Positions 14,473 to 22,812 of a stretch of 42,801 nucleotides of DNA are shown here, piece after piece. The notes beneath the pieces are model-generated. The model was not told where the DNA came from. It did not search any database and was given only the letters and a program-made list of their open reading frames with translations. The DNA comes from Bacteroidales bacterium. GTDB lineage: Bacteria; Bacteroidota; Bacteroidia; Bacteroidales; UBA932. The stretch is from assembly GCA_012839605.1 (NCBI GenBank), contig DUNA01000086.1, forward strand, positions 1 through 42,801, in the 5' to 3' direction. The position numbers and the translations under genes are program-made. How positions within the stretch are numbered: position 1 is the stretch's first letter; each line of letters opens with the position of its first letter.

Positions 14473-15419
14473 AAACGAGCAAGCATGTTTCTGATGCAGC
14501 CTTCCATAGTGTCGTAAAAAGTATTGTCGTAGGTATGGGGAACAAAAGTCATGCCCGTAAGGTGTTCGTACAGTTCTATGTACCGTTGCGATATGGAGTC
14601 CAAGATTTCTTTGGTCAAGACAGGCATGGTTTGACCGGGAAGACCGCTAAAACCGTTTTCCATCAACCATTCCCTGACAAACTCCTTGGACAATTGTCTG
14701 GGTGGCAGACCTTTAGGATACTGTCTGTGGTAGTCGTCTGCGTAAAAATAACGCGATGAATCCGGTGTGTGGATTTCGTCTATCAAGTAAATTTCTCCAT
14801 CCAATTTGCCGAATTCGTACTTGGTGTCAACAAGTATCAATCCTTTTTCTGCAGCGTACTTGCGGCCGCGCTCAAAGAGGGCAAGCGCGTATTGTTCCAA
14901 TTGCACGTAATCTTCTTCAGAGACAAGCCCTTGTTCAAGGATCTGCTCCGGGCTGATATCCTCATCGTGATATCCTGCCTCGGCTTTTGTAGTAGGAGTA
15001 ATAAGGGGTTGGGGGAACGCCTGGTGTTCTTTCATGCCGTCCGGAAGGGGGATGCCGCACAAGGTGCGTTGGCCGCTTTTGTACGTCCTCCAGGCACTGC
15101 CGGTCAGGTGGCCACGAACGATCATTTCTATGGGAAACGGGTGGCATTTGTATCCGATGGTTACCATAGGATGCGGCAATGCTATTTTCCAGTTAGGCAG
15201 GATATGGGATGTGGTATCTAAAAATTGGGCCGCAATGCTGTTCAAAATCTGCCCTTTGTACGGTACGCCTTTGGGGAATACCATATCGAATGCAGAGATA
15301 CGGTCTGTAGCCACCATGACCAAAAGGCGGTCGTTTATGGTATATACGTCGCGTACTTTTCCTTTGTAAAATTGTGTTTGGCCCGGAAAGTGAAACTGTG
15401 TTTCTGTTACTGATTCCAT
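14469..15419 (-). CDS. purC: SAICAR synthase
   Basis: A 316-residue phosphoribosylaminoimidazole-succinocarboxamide synthase, the ATP-dependent step that joins aspartate to CAIR in purine synthesis. Visible motifs: [11 protein letters not shown] (18-28) near the start, [49 protein letters not shown], and the C-terminal LVDTKYEFG followed by [14 protein letters not shown]. It resembles the longer PurC type found in Bacteroidota and yeast. It lies 9 nt after the Skp-like gene and overlaps the LysM gene by 4 bp. Confidence 0.95.
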   Translation of the reverse strand: MESVTETQFHFPGQTQFYKGKVRDVYTINDRLLVMVATDRISAFDMVFPKGVPYKGQILNSIAAQFLDTTSHILPNWKIALPHPMVTIGYKCHPFPIEMIVRGHLTGSAWRTYKSGQRTLCGIPLPDGMKEHQAFPQPLITPTTKAEAGYHDEDISPEQILEQGLVSEEDYVQLEQYALALFERGRKYAAEKGLILVDTKYEFGKLDGEIYLIDEIHTPDSSRYFYADDYHRQYPKGLPPRQLSKEFVREWLMENGFSGLPGQTMPVLTKEILDSISQRYIELYEHLTGMTFVPHTYDNTFYDTMEGCIRNMLARL

Positions 15420-15428
15420 GGAATCCGT

Positions 15429-16037
15429 TTATTTACGGCTTTTGGCATATTCACGGTTGAGTCCATCCACAACATCTTTCGTAACGTCTAAAAATTTGCC
15501 GGCTTCTATGACGGTGTTGCTGCTGTTGTCGGTAGTCAGAATCATGTCGTAGTTATTCAGTACACGGTAGTCTGCCAAGTAGGATTTGATGGCATCCAAT
15601 ACTCTGTTGAGCATGACTTGGTTTTCTTCTGCCAATTCCATTTGTTTTTGTTGGGCGTACTGTTCCAGTTCCTGTTGACGTGTAGCCAATTGGTTCTGTT
15701 GTGTTTCAGCCTGGCTCCTGGTAATCAGTCCTTTCTGCACTTTTTCTTGAAAATTGTTCACGTCTTTTTCAAAGGCGCGTCCTTTTTTGTTCAAGTCGTC
15801 TTCCACAATGCGGGCTTTGGCAGTCAAGTCTGATTGCAGGTCTAGGAATAAGTCGTATTCGTTAAGCAAGGAGTCTATGTGGATGTATACAATACTTCCT
15901 ACCGATACTTCTCCCGATTCGCGTTCTGTCTGTTCCGGAGTAGCAAAGGTTCTGCCGTTATTTGTAAAATGCAATACGTAAAGTACGGCAAGGCCGACTG
16001 CTAACACGATGGTAATTATTGGTAATGCTTTCTTCAT
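15429..16037 (-). CDS. OmpH/Skp-family periplasmic chaperone-like protein (first paralogue)
   Basis: A 202-residue protein. The ATG at 16037 (MKKALPIITIV) gives an N-terminal hydrophobic helix (about 5-25) without an evident cleavage site, so it may stay membrane-anchored. A Skp-like layout follows: a short beta strand (VGSIVYIHIDSLLNEY), a long Gln/Glu/Lys-rich coiled coil (about 75-150) and a closing strand-helix part (YDMILTTDNSSNTVIEAG). Skp proteins hold unfolded outer-membrane proteins in the periplasm. Two further paralogues follow bamA in this window. It has a -7 box inside the end of pdxJ. Confidence 0.82.
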   Translation of the reverse strand: MKKALPIITIVLAVGLAVLYVLHFTNNGRTFATPEQTERESGEVSVGSIVYIHIDSLLNEYDLFLDLQSDLTAKARIVEDDLNKKGRAFEKDVNNFQEKVQKGLITRSQAETQQNQLATRQQELEQYAQQKQMELAEENQVMLNRVLDAIKSYLADYRVLNNYDMILTTDNSSNTVIEAGKFLDVTKDVVDGLNREYAKSRK

Positions 16038-16058
16038 GATAGTATTAATAAAAACGTG

Positions 16059-16066
16059 CAAATATA
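16059..16066 (-). promoter_or_regulatory. -7 box for the skp-purC-LysM run
   Basis: The minus strand reads TATATTTG, 21 nt before the Skp-like ATG at 16037, immediately after the pdxJ stop. It suggests that the three genes downstream of pdxJ can be transcribed separately. Confidence 0.5.
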
Positions 16067-16067
16067 G

Positions 16068-16787
16068 TTAAAAATCGGAGAGTTCCCTTAGGTAAATGCC
16101 TATGACATTTTCAAGTCCCAAGTATATGGATTCACAGATGATGGCATGACCAATAGACACTTCCAATAGGTTGGGGATGTTTTTGTGAAAATATCCTACG
16201 TTGTGCATATTCAGGTCGTGTCCTGCATTCAGTTCCAGTCCGCAGTCTGCAGCTGTTTGAGCCGCAATCAGATAAGGTTCAATAGCTTTCTCCGGGTTTT
16301 CTTCGTAATCTACTGCATAGGCTTCTGTATACAGTTCTACTCGGTCTGCACCCGTTTGGGAAGCGGCACGAATCATTTCAGGATTGGGGTCTATAAACAG
16401 CGAAGTACGTATACCGGCTTGTTTGAAAATATCAATCCATTGTCTCAGCTCTTTGGCAAATGCGATGGTATCCCAACCGGCATTGGATGTAATGACATCG
16501 TGGGCGTCCGGAACCAATGTCACCTGTGTGGGCTTTACTTCCAGGACTAAGTCTATAAAGGAGGGAATGGGATTCCCCTCTATGTTGAACTCTGTAGTTA
16601 CCAAAGGACTGATATCGCGTACATCCTGATACCGTATGTGGCGTTCATCAGGACGGGGGTGTACAGTAATGCCTTGTGCTCCAAAGCGCTCACAATCTTT
16701 TACGGCTTGGAGTACGTCCGGCATGTTGCCTCCTCTTGCGTTGCGCAAAGTGGCAAATTTGTTTACATTAACGCTCAGATTTGTCAT
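16068..16787 (-). CDS. pdxJ: Pyridoxine 5'-phosphate synthase
   Basis: A 239-residue TIM-barrel enzyme that condenses 1-deoxy-D-xylulose 5-phosphate with 3-amino-2-oxopropyl phosphate in the DXP-dependent vitamin B6 pathway. Family landmarks are LSVNVNKFATLRNARGG (4-20), GAQGITVHPRPDERHIR, TEFNIEGNP, VTLVPD and the phosphate-binding end LNAGHDLN followed by LEVSIGHAIICESIYLG. Its substrate DXP is made by Dxs, encoded at the right end of the window. It is divergent from nadK with interleaved promoters. Confidence 0.95.
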   Translation of the reverse strand: MTNLSVNVNKFATLRNARGGNMPDVLQAVKDCERFGAQGITVHPRPDERHIRYQDVRDISPLVTTEFNIEGNPIPSFIDLVLEVKPTQVTLVPDAHDVITSNAGWDTIAFAKELRQWIDIFKQAGIRTSLFIDPNPEMIRAASQTGADRVELYTEAYAVDYEENPEKAIEPYLIAAQTAADCGLELNAGHDLNMHNVGYFHKNIPNLLEVSIGHAIICESIYLGLENVIGIYLRELSDF

Positions 16788-16794
16788 TATTGGT

Positions 16795-16802
16795 TATCTT
16801 TG
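16795..16802 (+). promoter_or_regulatory. -7 box for nadK
   Basis: TATCTTTG, 35 nt before the nadK ATG. It faces the pdxJ -7 box only 3 bp away on the other strand; together they form the imperfect palindrome TATCTTTGTTGCAAAAGTA. No TTTG is seen at the usual 19-nt distance. Confidence 0.55.
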
Positions 16803-16805
16803 TTG

Positions 16806-16836
16806 CAAAAGTAAGCCAATTGATTGGCAATACAAA
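16806..16836 (-). promoter_or_regulatory. Promoter of pdxJ (-33 and -7 boxes)
   Basis: On the minus strand TTTG (16836-16833) and TACTTTTG (16813-16806) are separated by exactly 19 nt, the textbook Bacteroidota arrangement. Transcription should start near 16800, giving a leader of about 12 nt. The -33 box touches the nadK start codon on the other strand. Confidence 0.7.
16815..16828. repeat. Short inverted repeat between nadK and pdxJ
   Basis: GCCAATTGATTGGC: perfect 6-bp arms with a 2-nt centre. It lies between the -33 and -7 boxes of pdxJ and in the nadK leader, so a protein bound here could affect both genes. Confidence 0.45.
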
Positions 16837-16837
16837 T

Positions 16838-17647
16838 ATGAAGGTCGTTTTTTACGGGAAGGATTTACATAAAGACCTGCACCTCCCTGAGCGTAGCGAT
16901 ATGACATTTTCCATTCTGGGGGAGGATAGACAACTCCCGCCCGGAACAGATCTTTTGGTGACCATAGGGGGTGACGGCACTTTTTTAAAGGCTCTTGAAA
17001 TTGTAAAAGATTCGGGCATTCCCATTGCAGGTGTTAATTTTGGCAGATTGGGTTTCTTAACGGGCTGCGGACCGGATTTCATGGGATATCTTTTTGATTC
17101 TGTAAAGGCCAACGATTTTTCTACTACAAACCATACGGTTTTGTCACTTGTAGAGGAAGGGGAACCTTCCGGTGTGTATCCTTATGCCATTAATGAGATT
17201 TGTATTCAGCGTGTGGGTTCTGCCATGTTGGAAGTAGATGTAAAGATGAACGGCCAACCGGTAGCCACGTACCGCGGAGACGGCATTATTGTAGCCACGC
17301 CCACCGGTTCTACGGCGTATTCGTTAAGTGTGGGCGGTCCCATTGTTTTTCCGCAATCGGGGGTGCTTGTTCTGTCTCCCATTGCGCCGCACAACTTGAA
17401 CGTGCGTCCTATCGTCTTCCCGGACCAAGCTGCATTGGAAATTCAAGTAAAGAGTCGTACTTCTTATGCGCAGCTGCATTTGGATAACAGGTCTCTAAAA
17501 GTGGCTTTGCCCTACAGCTTTAAAGTACAAAAAGCTCCTTTTCATGTGACAAGTCTTTCGTTTGCCGGCAATGATTTTATATCTACATTAAGGGAAAAGC
17601 TCATGATGGGTTTTGACAAAAGAAACGGAGGGAACGAACATGCATAG
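16838..17647 (+). CDS. nadK: NAD kinase
   Basis: A 269-residue kinase that phosphorylates NAD to NADP in the cytoplasm. The catalytic GGDGT is at 44-48, followed by GVNFGRLGFLTG, then the NE motif in YAINEICIQ, and RGDGIIVATPTGSTAYSLSVGGPIV. I chose the ATG at 16838 (MKVVFYG); the longer reading from 16781 passes through both promoter boxes. The end overlaps uppS by 8 bp. The product NADPH serves the TrxB and glutamate dehydrogenase encoded in this window, although those genes are in other operons. Confidence 0.94.
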   Translation: MKVVFYGKDLHKDLHLPERSDMTFSILGEDRQLPPGTDLLVTIGGDGTFLKALEIVKDSGIPIAGVNFGRLGFLTGCGPDFMGYLFDSVKANDFSTTNHTVLSLVEEGEPSGVYPYAINEICIQRVGSAMLEVDVKMNGQPVATYRGDGIIVATPTGSTAYSLSVGGPIVFPQSGVLVLSPIAPHNLNVRPIVFPDQAALEIQVKSRTSYAQLHLDNRSLKVALPYSFKVQKAPFHVTSLSFAGNDFISTLREKLMMGFDKRNGGNEHA

Positions 17648-18347
17648 CCAAGATAAATTGCCGGATCATGTGTGCATCATCATGGATGGGAACGGCAGAT
17701 GGGCTTTGAAACACGGCCTGGAAAGGAACGACGGGCATAAGATGGGAGCCGAGGCGGTACGCGATGCTACGGAGTTCGCAGCAGAGACAGGCATAGGGTA
17801 TTTGAGCTTGTTTGCTTTTTCAGAAGAAAACTGGGGACGCCCCGAGCAAGAAACGGGTGCGCTTATGCAGCTGATTATGGAGTACGTAGAGAAAGAGACC
17901 CCCAATTTGATGAAAAACAACATCCGTGTTCTTTTTAAAGGAGATTTATACCATTTACGCCCTCAAGTGTTGGAGCGTTTGGAGCAATGTATGCAAACGA
18001 CCGGTGGCAACACGGGAATGACTTTGATTATTTTCATCAATTATAGTGGAAAATGGGATATACTGCAGGCTGTCAACAAGCTGTTGGAAGCTTCCCCAAA
18101 TCTACAAACTCCTATATCTTATGAAGCATTTTCCGGTTATTTGTCAACGACAGGTATCCCAGACCCCGATTTGATGATACGTACGAGTGGAGAAGAGCGT
18201 ATCAGCAATTTTATGTTATGGCAAATGGCCTATACCGAGTTCTACTTTACCCCTGTACTTTGGCCCGATTTTCGCAAGTCTGACTTCCGTGTGGCCTTGA
18301 AAGCTTACAGTAACAGGAAACGTAGGTTTGGTAAAATTGAAGAATGA
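17640..18347 (+). CDS. uppS: Undecaprenyl diphosphate synthase (isoprenyl transferase)
   Basis: A 235-residue cis-prenyltransferase that extends farnesyl diphosphate with isopentenyl diphosphate to the C55 carrier for peptidoglycan and surface glycans. The catalytic Asp16 is in MDGNGRWA (15-22). GHKMGAEAVR, FSEENWGRP and the C-terminal RTSGEERISNFMLWQMAYTEFYF signature with LWPDF complete the family pattern. The ATG at 17640 overlaps the nadK stop by 8 bp and gives a normal length; an ATG at 17613 only adds residues read from nadK. The end overlaps bamA by 4 bp. Confidence 0.95.
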   Translation: MHSQDKLPDHVCIIMDGNGRWALKHGLERNDGHKMGAEAVRDATEFAAETGIGYLSLFAFSEENWGRPEQETGALMQLIMEYVEKETPNLMKNNIRVLFKGDLYHLRPQVLERLEQCMQTTGGNTGMTLIIFINYSGKWDILQAVNKLLEASPNLQTPISYEAFSGYLSTTGIPDPDLMIRTSGEERISNFMLWQMAYTEFYFTPVLWPDFRKSDFRVALKAYSNRKRRFGKIEE

Positions 18348-20869
18348 AATTAATATTCCGTTGCATGAAGCGTCTGTTTTTTTGTATTGCTTTGTTTTTA
18401 ATAGCATTTCCCCTTTTTGCACAGGTTGAGCAAAGTTCTGTGGTGGTAGATTATACAAAACCGCGTACTTGTACTATTGCCGGTTTGACCGTCACCGGTG
18501 TCAACTATTTGAACCCGGATCAGATCCTTTCGTTGACAGGGCTGGCTATTGGAGATACCATAAGCATTCCCGGGGAAGAATTGCAAAGCATAGTGAAGAG
18601 GCTTTTTATGCAACGTTTCTTTTCCGATGTGGCCGTATACGTAGACAGCCTGGTTCAAGACAACGCCTATTTGAACATCAATATTGTGGAGCGACCGCGT
18701 GTGTCGCAATGGAAGTTTGAAGGGGTCAAGAAAGGCGAAAAATCAGACATAGAAGAGAGGGTAAAATTGAGAAGGGGAAGCGAACTGTCAGATTACATCA
18801 TAAAATCTTCCAGCGATATCATACGTAGGTTCTATGTGGAAAAAGGATTTTTGAATGTAGACGTATGGGCTACACACCAAGAGGACACAACCATTAAGAA
18901 TGCCGTTCAGGTTACGTTTCATGTAAAGAAAAACAGCAAGGTACGTGTTAAGGAAATCAACTTTTTGGGCAGCGAGGAATTGTCGGTGCACAAAATGCGG
19001 TTTGCCATGAAAAAAACGAAAGACAAACGTTTTTACAATTTCTTTTTCAGCAAGAAGTTTGACGACAAAGAATTCAAAAACGACAAACAGTTGTTGTTGC
19101 AGAAATTCCATGAACTGGGATACCGCGACGCCCGGATTGTGAGGGATTCCATGTATACCATAGACGAGAAAAATTTGGGTATTGATATAGAAATAGATCA
19201 GGGACAAAAATATTATTTCAGGAATGTCACTTGGACCGGAAACACACAATACCCGTCAGAGGTGCTCAATTCCGTTCTTCGTATTGAAAAAGGAGACATT
19301 TACGACGTCGTCACCATGGAGGAACGGCTCTTTGGAGGCGGAAAAACGCAACAACAAAACGTCTCTCAAATATATAAAGACCAAGGGTATTTGTTTTTCA
19401 GGGTAGTCCCTGTAGAAGTGACTATAGAGAAAGATTCCGTAGATATAGAGATGCGTATCTTTGAGGGCAAGCCGGCTACGTACAACAGAATCATTATCAA
19501 CGGGAACAACGTTTCCAATGAGAAAATTGTTCGCAGGCAAGTGTTTACACGTCCCGGATATTTGTTCAGCCAGACGGAACTGGAGCGTTCCATCAGAGAA
19601 ATTGCTTCCATGGGTCACTTTGACCAAGAGGCCATCATGCAAATGGGTAGCGGATTTAACGTCGTACCCAATCAAGCCAACAATACGGTTGATATTTTAT
19701 ACAACGTTACGGAAAAACCGGACAGCCAATTTGAAATTGCCGGCGGATGGGGTGGCAATACGTTTGTGGGTACGGTAGGTATCAGCTTTAACAATTTTTC
19801 CATCAAGCGGCTTTTTGATAAAGAAGCGTGGAGACCCGTTCCGCTAGGTGACGGACAAACGCTTTCCATACGTTTTCAAACAAACGGAACGTATTATATG
19901 GCACTCAGTTCTACGTTTGTGGAACCGTGGCTCACGGGCAAAAAACCGACGTCTTTTAGCACAAGTATTTATTATACAAGACAGACAGCCTCTACGTACT
20001 ATTACCTGACCAACGACCAATTTATGGAAGTGTACGGTCTTGGAATAGGTTTGGGAACAAGGCTCAAATGGCCGGACAACTACTTTGTTTTTTACAACCA
20101 ATTGGATGTAAAGAGGTACAATCTACAGGACTGGGGGTATTACTTTATGTTTACGGACGGCCAGTCCAATATCATAGATTATACGGTCAGTCTGCAACGC
20201 AACTCTACAGACCAGATGATCTATCCGCGACAAGGTTCCGATTTCAAATTGAGCTTACAGGTGACTCCTCCTTTTTCGTTGTTCCGGGATAAAGACACAG
20301 ACTACGCTTCTATGACAACACCTGAAAGGTACCGTTGGATTGAGTACCACAAATGGAAATTTGATGCCAGTGCGTATACTCGTCTTATTGGAGACCTGGT
20401 GCTTATGACAAGGGCCAATTTCGGGTACTTGGGGTATTACAGCAGAAATCTGGGGTACTCTCCGTTTGAAGGCTTTATGTTGGGAGGGGACGGTATGAGT
20501 GGGTACAATACGTACGGTGCCGATATCATTTCTCAACGCGGTTATTCCAACTACTCATTGACTCCCACAGAGAACGATGCGTATACGGGTCGTGTATATA
20601 CCCGCTATACGGTAGAATTGCGTTATCCTGTTATTCTCCAACCGCAATCTACCATTTACGCCCTTTTATTCGTTGAAGGGGGCAATTGTTGGAGCGATAT
20701 TCGTGACTTCAATCCTTTTTCCATCAAACGGGCCGCCGGAGTGGGCGTAAGAGTATTTTTGCCCATGATTGGTCTGTTGGGAATTGATTGGGGTTATGGC
20801 TTTGACACAGATTTCAGTGGAACCAAAGGCGGTTCAAACTTCCACTTTATGATTGGACAAACTTTTTAA
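18344..20869 (+). CDS. bamA: Outer membrane protein assembly factor BamA
   Basis: An 841-residue Omp85 protein, the channel of the BAM complex. A signal peptide (about 1-27, with FCIALFLIAFPLFAQ) is followed by POTRA domains to about residue 450 (visible starts include TIAGLTVTGVNYLNPDQIL, VSQWKFEGVKKGEKSDIEERV, VRVKEINFLGSEELSVHKM and YNRIIINGNNVSNEKIV). The C-terminal 16-strand barrel ends in aromatic FHFMIGQTF, as outer-membrane beta-signals do. The start overlaps uppS by ATGA; an alternative ATG eight codons in (18365) would also leave an intact signal peptide. Two Skp-like genes follow directly. Confidence 0.94.
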   Translation: MKLIFRCMKRLFFCIALFLIAFPLFAQVEQSSVVVDYTKPRTCTIAGLTVTGVNYLNPDQILSLTGLAIGDTISIPGEELQSIVKRLFMQRFFSDVAVYVDSLVQDNAYLNINIVERPRVSQWKFEGVKKGEKSDIEERVKLRRGSELSDYIIKSSSDIIRRFYVEKGFLNVDVWATHQEDTTIKNAVQVTFHVKKNSKVRVKEINFLGSEELSVHKMRFAMKKTKDKRFYNFFFSKKFDDKEFKNDKQLLLQKFHELGYRDARIVRDSMYTIDEKNLGIDIEIDQGQKYYFRNVTWTGNTQYPSEVLNSVLRIEKGDIYDVVTMEERLFGGGKTQQQNVSQIYKDQGYLFFRVVPVEVTIEKDSVDIEMRIFEGKPATYNRIIINGNNVSNEKIVRRQVFTRPGYLFSQTELERSIREIASMGHFDQEAIMQMGSGFNVVPNQANNTVDILYNVTEKPDSQFEIAGGWGGNTFVGTVGISFNNFSIKRLFDKEAWRPVPLGDGQTLSIRFQTNGTYYMALSSTFVEPWLTGKKPTSFSTSIYYTRQTASTYYYLTNDQFMEVYGLGIGLGTRLKWPDNYFVFYNQLDVKRYNLQDWGYYFMFTDGQSNIIDYTVSLQRNSTDQMIYPRQGSDFKLSLQVTPPFSLFRDKDTDYASMTTPERYRWIEYHKWKFDASAYTRLIGDLVLMTRANFGYLGYYSRNLGYSPFEGFMLGGDGMSGYNTYGADIISQRGYSNYSLTPTENDAYTGRVYTRYTVELRYPVILQPQSTIYALLFVEGGNCWSDIRDFNPFSIKRAAGVGVRVFLPMIGLLGIDWGYGFDTDFSGTKGGSNFHFMIGQTF

Positions 20870-20879
20870 ATTGAATGTT

Positions 20880-21392
20880 ATGAAAAGAATAGTTTTCTTC
20901 TTGGGAATACTCCTGATGGCGGGAAATGTCTGGGCACAAAAATATGCCGTAGTTGATTCGGAGAAAATTTTAGAAGCATTGCCCGAATATACGGTAGCGC
21001 AGGAACAGATTTCGAAGTTGCAGGAGCAGTATACCCAAAAACTGCAAAAAGAATACGACCTTCTTGAGCACATGTTCCAAAAATACCAAAACGACAAAAA
21101 CACGCTGAACTCTCAACAAAGAAAGATCAGAGAACAGCAGATTATTGATCGTGAAAAAGAGGTTAAAGAATTGCAGGAACAGTATTTTGGGCAAGAGGGG
21201 GCTATGGCCAAGGCTTCTATGGCTATATTTCAGCCCGTTCAGGACAAATTGCAACAAGCCATAAACTATGTGGCACAGGTGCACGGATACAGCCTGGTGC
21301 TGGATGTGTCTTCCGGTATGGGTATTGTCCATTATGCATCTGTTATTGACATAAGTAATCTGGTAATAGAAAGATTACATCTTGTCAAGTAA
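20880..21392 (+). CDS. skp: OmpH/Skp-family periplasmic chaperone (second paralogue)
   Basis: A 170-residue protein. The ATG at 20880 (MKRIVFFLGILLMAGNVWAQ) yields a clean signal peptide cleaved after WAQ, 10 nt after the bamA stop. The mature part starts with KYAVVDSEKILEALPEY, the Skp N-terminal strand and helix, and continues with a long coiled coil (about 40-115) and the closing GYSLVLDVSSGMGIVHY. Skp carries unfolded barrel proteins to BamA, in agreement with this position. It differs from the third copy mainly in the coiled-coil sequence and a shorter tail. Confidence 0.88.
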   Translation: MKRIVFFLGILLMAGNVWAQKYAVVDSEKILEALPEYTVAQEQISKLQEQYTQKLQKEYDLLEHMFQKYQNDKNTLNSQQRKIREQQIIDREKEVKELQEQYFGQEGAMAKASMAIFQPVQDKLQQAINYVAQVHGYSLVLDVSSGMGIVHYASVIDISNLVIERLHLVK

Positions 21393-21400
21393 TTATTTTG

Positions 21401-21408
21401 TACATTTG
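21401..21408 (+). promoter_or_regulatory. -7 box for the third Skp-like gene
   Basis: TACATTTG, a TAnnTTTG match, 23 nt before the ATG at 21432. It may add separate expression of this gene and murI within the nadK-to-murI run. The -33 region is weak. Confidence 0.45.
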
Positions 21409-21431
21409 TAATCTATATAAACCAAAACTTT

Positions 21432-21986
21432 ATGAAACGTTTTTCTACCCTCCTTGTTTTACTGACTTGTGTTCTGGGCTCGGCCTTTGCACAAACTTTG
21501 AAATTTGGGCACATCAACACTCAAGAACTGATAGGCCTTATGCCGGAAAGAGATTCTGCCCTTATAAAATTGCAAAACTACACACAAGAATTGGAGGATA
21601 CTATTGCAGAAATGCAACAGGAATACCAAACAAAATACAATACCTATCAACAAAGGCAAGCTACGTGGTCGGCAGCTGTATTGGAATCAAAGCAACGTGA
21701 GCTGATAGAGTTGCAACAACGTCTTGAGCAGTTCAGTCAGGGTGCACAACAGGAATACCAACAGATGCAACAAATTTTGTTTTCTCCTGTTTTCCAAAAA
21801 GCAAACGAGGCCATTGAAAAAGTAGCTAAAGAACAAGGTTTTGCTTTTGTGTTTGATTTGTCTGCAGGTGCTGTAATCTATTTTGATGAAAATTCCAGTG
21901 TGGACGTACTTCCTTTGGCAAAAACCGTATTGGGTATTCCGGCAGAAAAAGTAGCTCCTACGCAATTGCCGGGCATGGAAGAATAA
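21432..21986 (+). CDS. OmpH/Skp-family periplasmic chaperone (third paralogue)
   Basis: A 184-residue protein with a signal peptide ending GSAFAQ (about 1-21). TLKFGHINTQELIGLMPERD is the Skp-type first strand and helix; a Gln-rich coiled coil (about 45-125) follows, then GFAFVFDLSAGAVIYFDENSSVDVLPLAKTVLG. The acidic tail ends in PGMEE. A tandem pair of Skp genes behind bamA is usual in Bacteroidota and suggests hetero-oligomers or a division of labour. murI follows after 10 nt. Confidence 0.88.
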   Translation: MKRFSTLLVLLTCVLGSAFAQTLKFGHINTQELIGLMPERDSALIKLQNYTQELEDTIAEMQQEYQTKYNTYQQRQATWSAAVLESKQRELIELQQRLEQFSQGAQQEYQQMQQILFSPVFQKANEAIEKVAKEQGFAFVFDLSAGAVIYFDENSSVDVLPLAKTVLGIPAEKVAPTQLPGMEE

Positions 21987-21996
21987 TTAGGCATTT

Positions 21997-22812
21997 ATGA
22001 ACAAGGCAGCCATAGGAATATGGGATTCCGGTATAGGAGGCTTGTCTGTTCATGCACGTATTCAGGCGCTTCTACCATGGGAGCGCCTTATTTATGTTGC
22101 AGATACGGCGTGGTGTCCCTACGGGACAAAATCTATTGATATTATTCAAGAAAGAAGTATTCTGATCACGCGTTTTCTCTTGGACCAAGGTTGCAAATTG
22201 ATTGTGGTCGCTTGCAATACGGCTACGGCGGCAGCTATCAAAACGTTGCGTGCTCAATTTCCACACGTCCCCATTGTAGGTATGGAACCTGCCGTCAAAC
22301 CGGCTATTTTGCATACCAAGAGTGGAGTAGTGGGTGTGTTGGCCACGCGAGGTACGTTCAAAGGACCGTTGTACAACAACACTTTGGCAGCTTTTGCGGG
22401 ACCTGTAAGAGTGATTGAACAACCGGGTGACGGTTGGGTGCAAGCCGTGGAAGAGGGGGCTTATGATACTCCGCAGACGCGTGAAATGGTGAAAAAAGTT
22501 CTTGAACCCATGTTGCGTCAGGGAGTAGATCATCTGGTATTGGGTTGCACGCATTATCCTTTTTTGGTTCCGGTCATACAAGACATAGCAGGAGCGGATG
22601 TAACGATAGTGGATCCGGCGCCGGCTGTGGCACAACGCGTGCAATATTTGCTCTCTGAAAAAGGATGGTTGGCAGAACCCGGGATTTCTAAAGAAGAAGA
22701 CTTGTATTATACGTCTTCCCCTAAGGCCAATATGCTTCCCAGTGCTGTACCGTATACGGCAAAGGGAGGAACAATAAAGTGGAGATCGTATACTTTTGAG
22801 AAGATGGAATAA
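21997..22812 (+). CDS. murI: Glutamate racemase
   Basis: A 271-residue enzyme that makes D-glutamate for peptidoglycan. The two catalytic cysteines are Cys73 (VVACNTATAA) and Cys184 (LGCTHYPFL); the Asp motif is IWDSGIGGLS (8-17) and the substrate loop is YVADTAWCPYGTK. The family more often has a smaller residue where Trp9 stands. The length is normal, so the last 35 codons, which overlap the opposite gene by 106 bp, belong to the protein. Confidence 0.94.
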   Translation: MNKAAIGIWDSGIGGLSVHARIQALLPWERLIYVADTAWCPYGTKSIDIIQERSILITRFLLDQGCKLIVVACNTATAAAIKTLRAQFPHVPIVGMEPAVKPAILHTKSGVVGVLATRGTFKGPLYNNTLAAFAGPVRVIEQPGDGWVQAVEEGAYDTPQTREMVKKVLEPMLRQGVDHLVLGCTHYPFLVPVIQDIAGADVTIVDPAPAVAQRVQYLLSEKGWLAEPGISKEEDLYYTSSPKANMLPSAVPYTAKGGTIKWRSYTFEKME

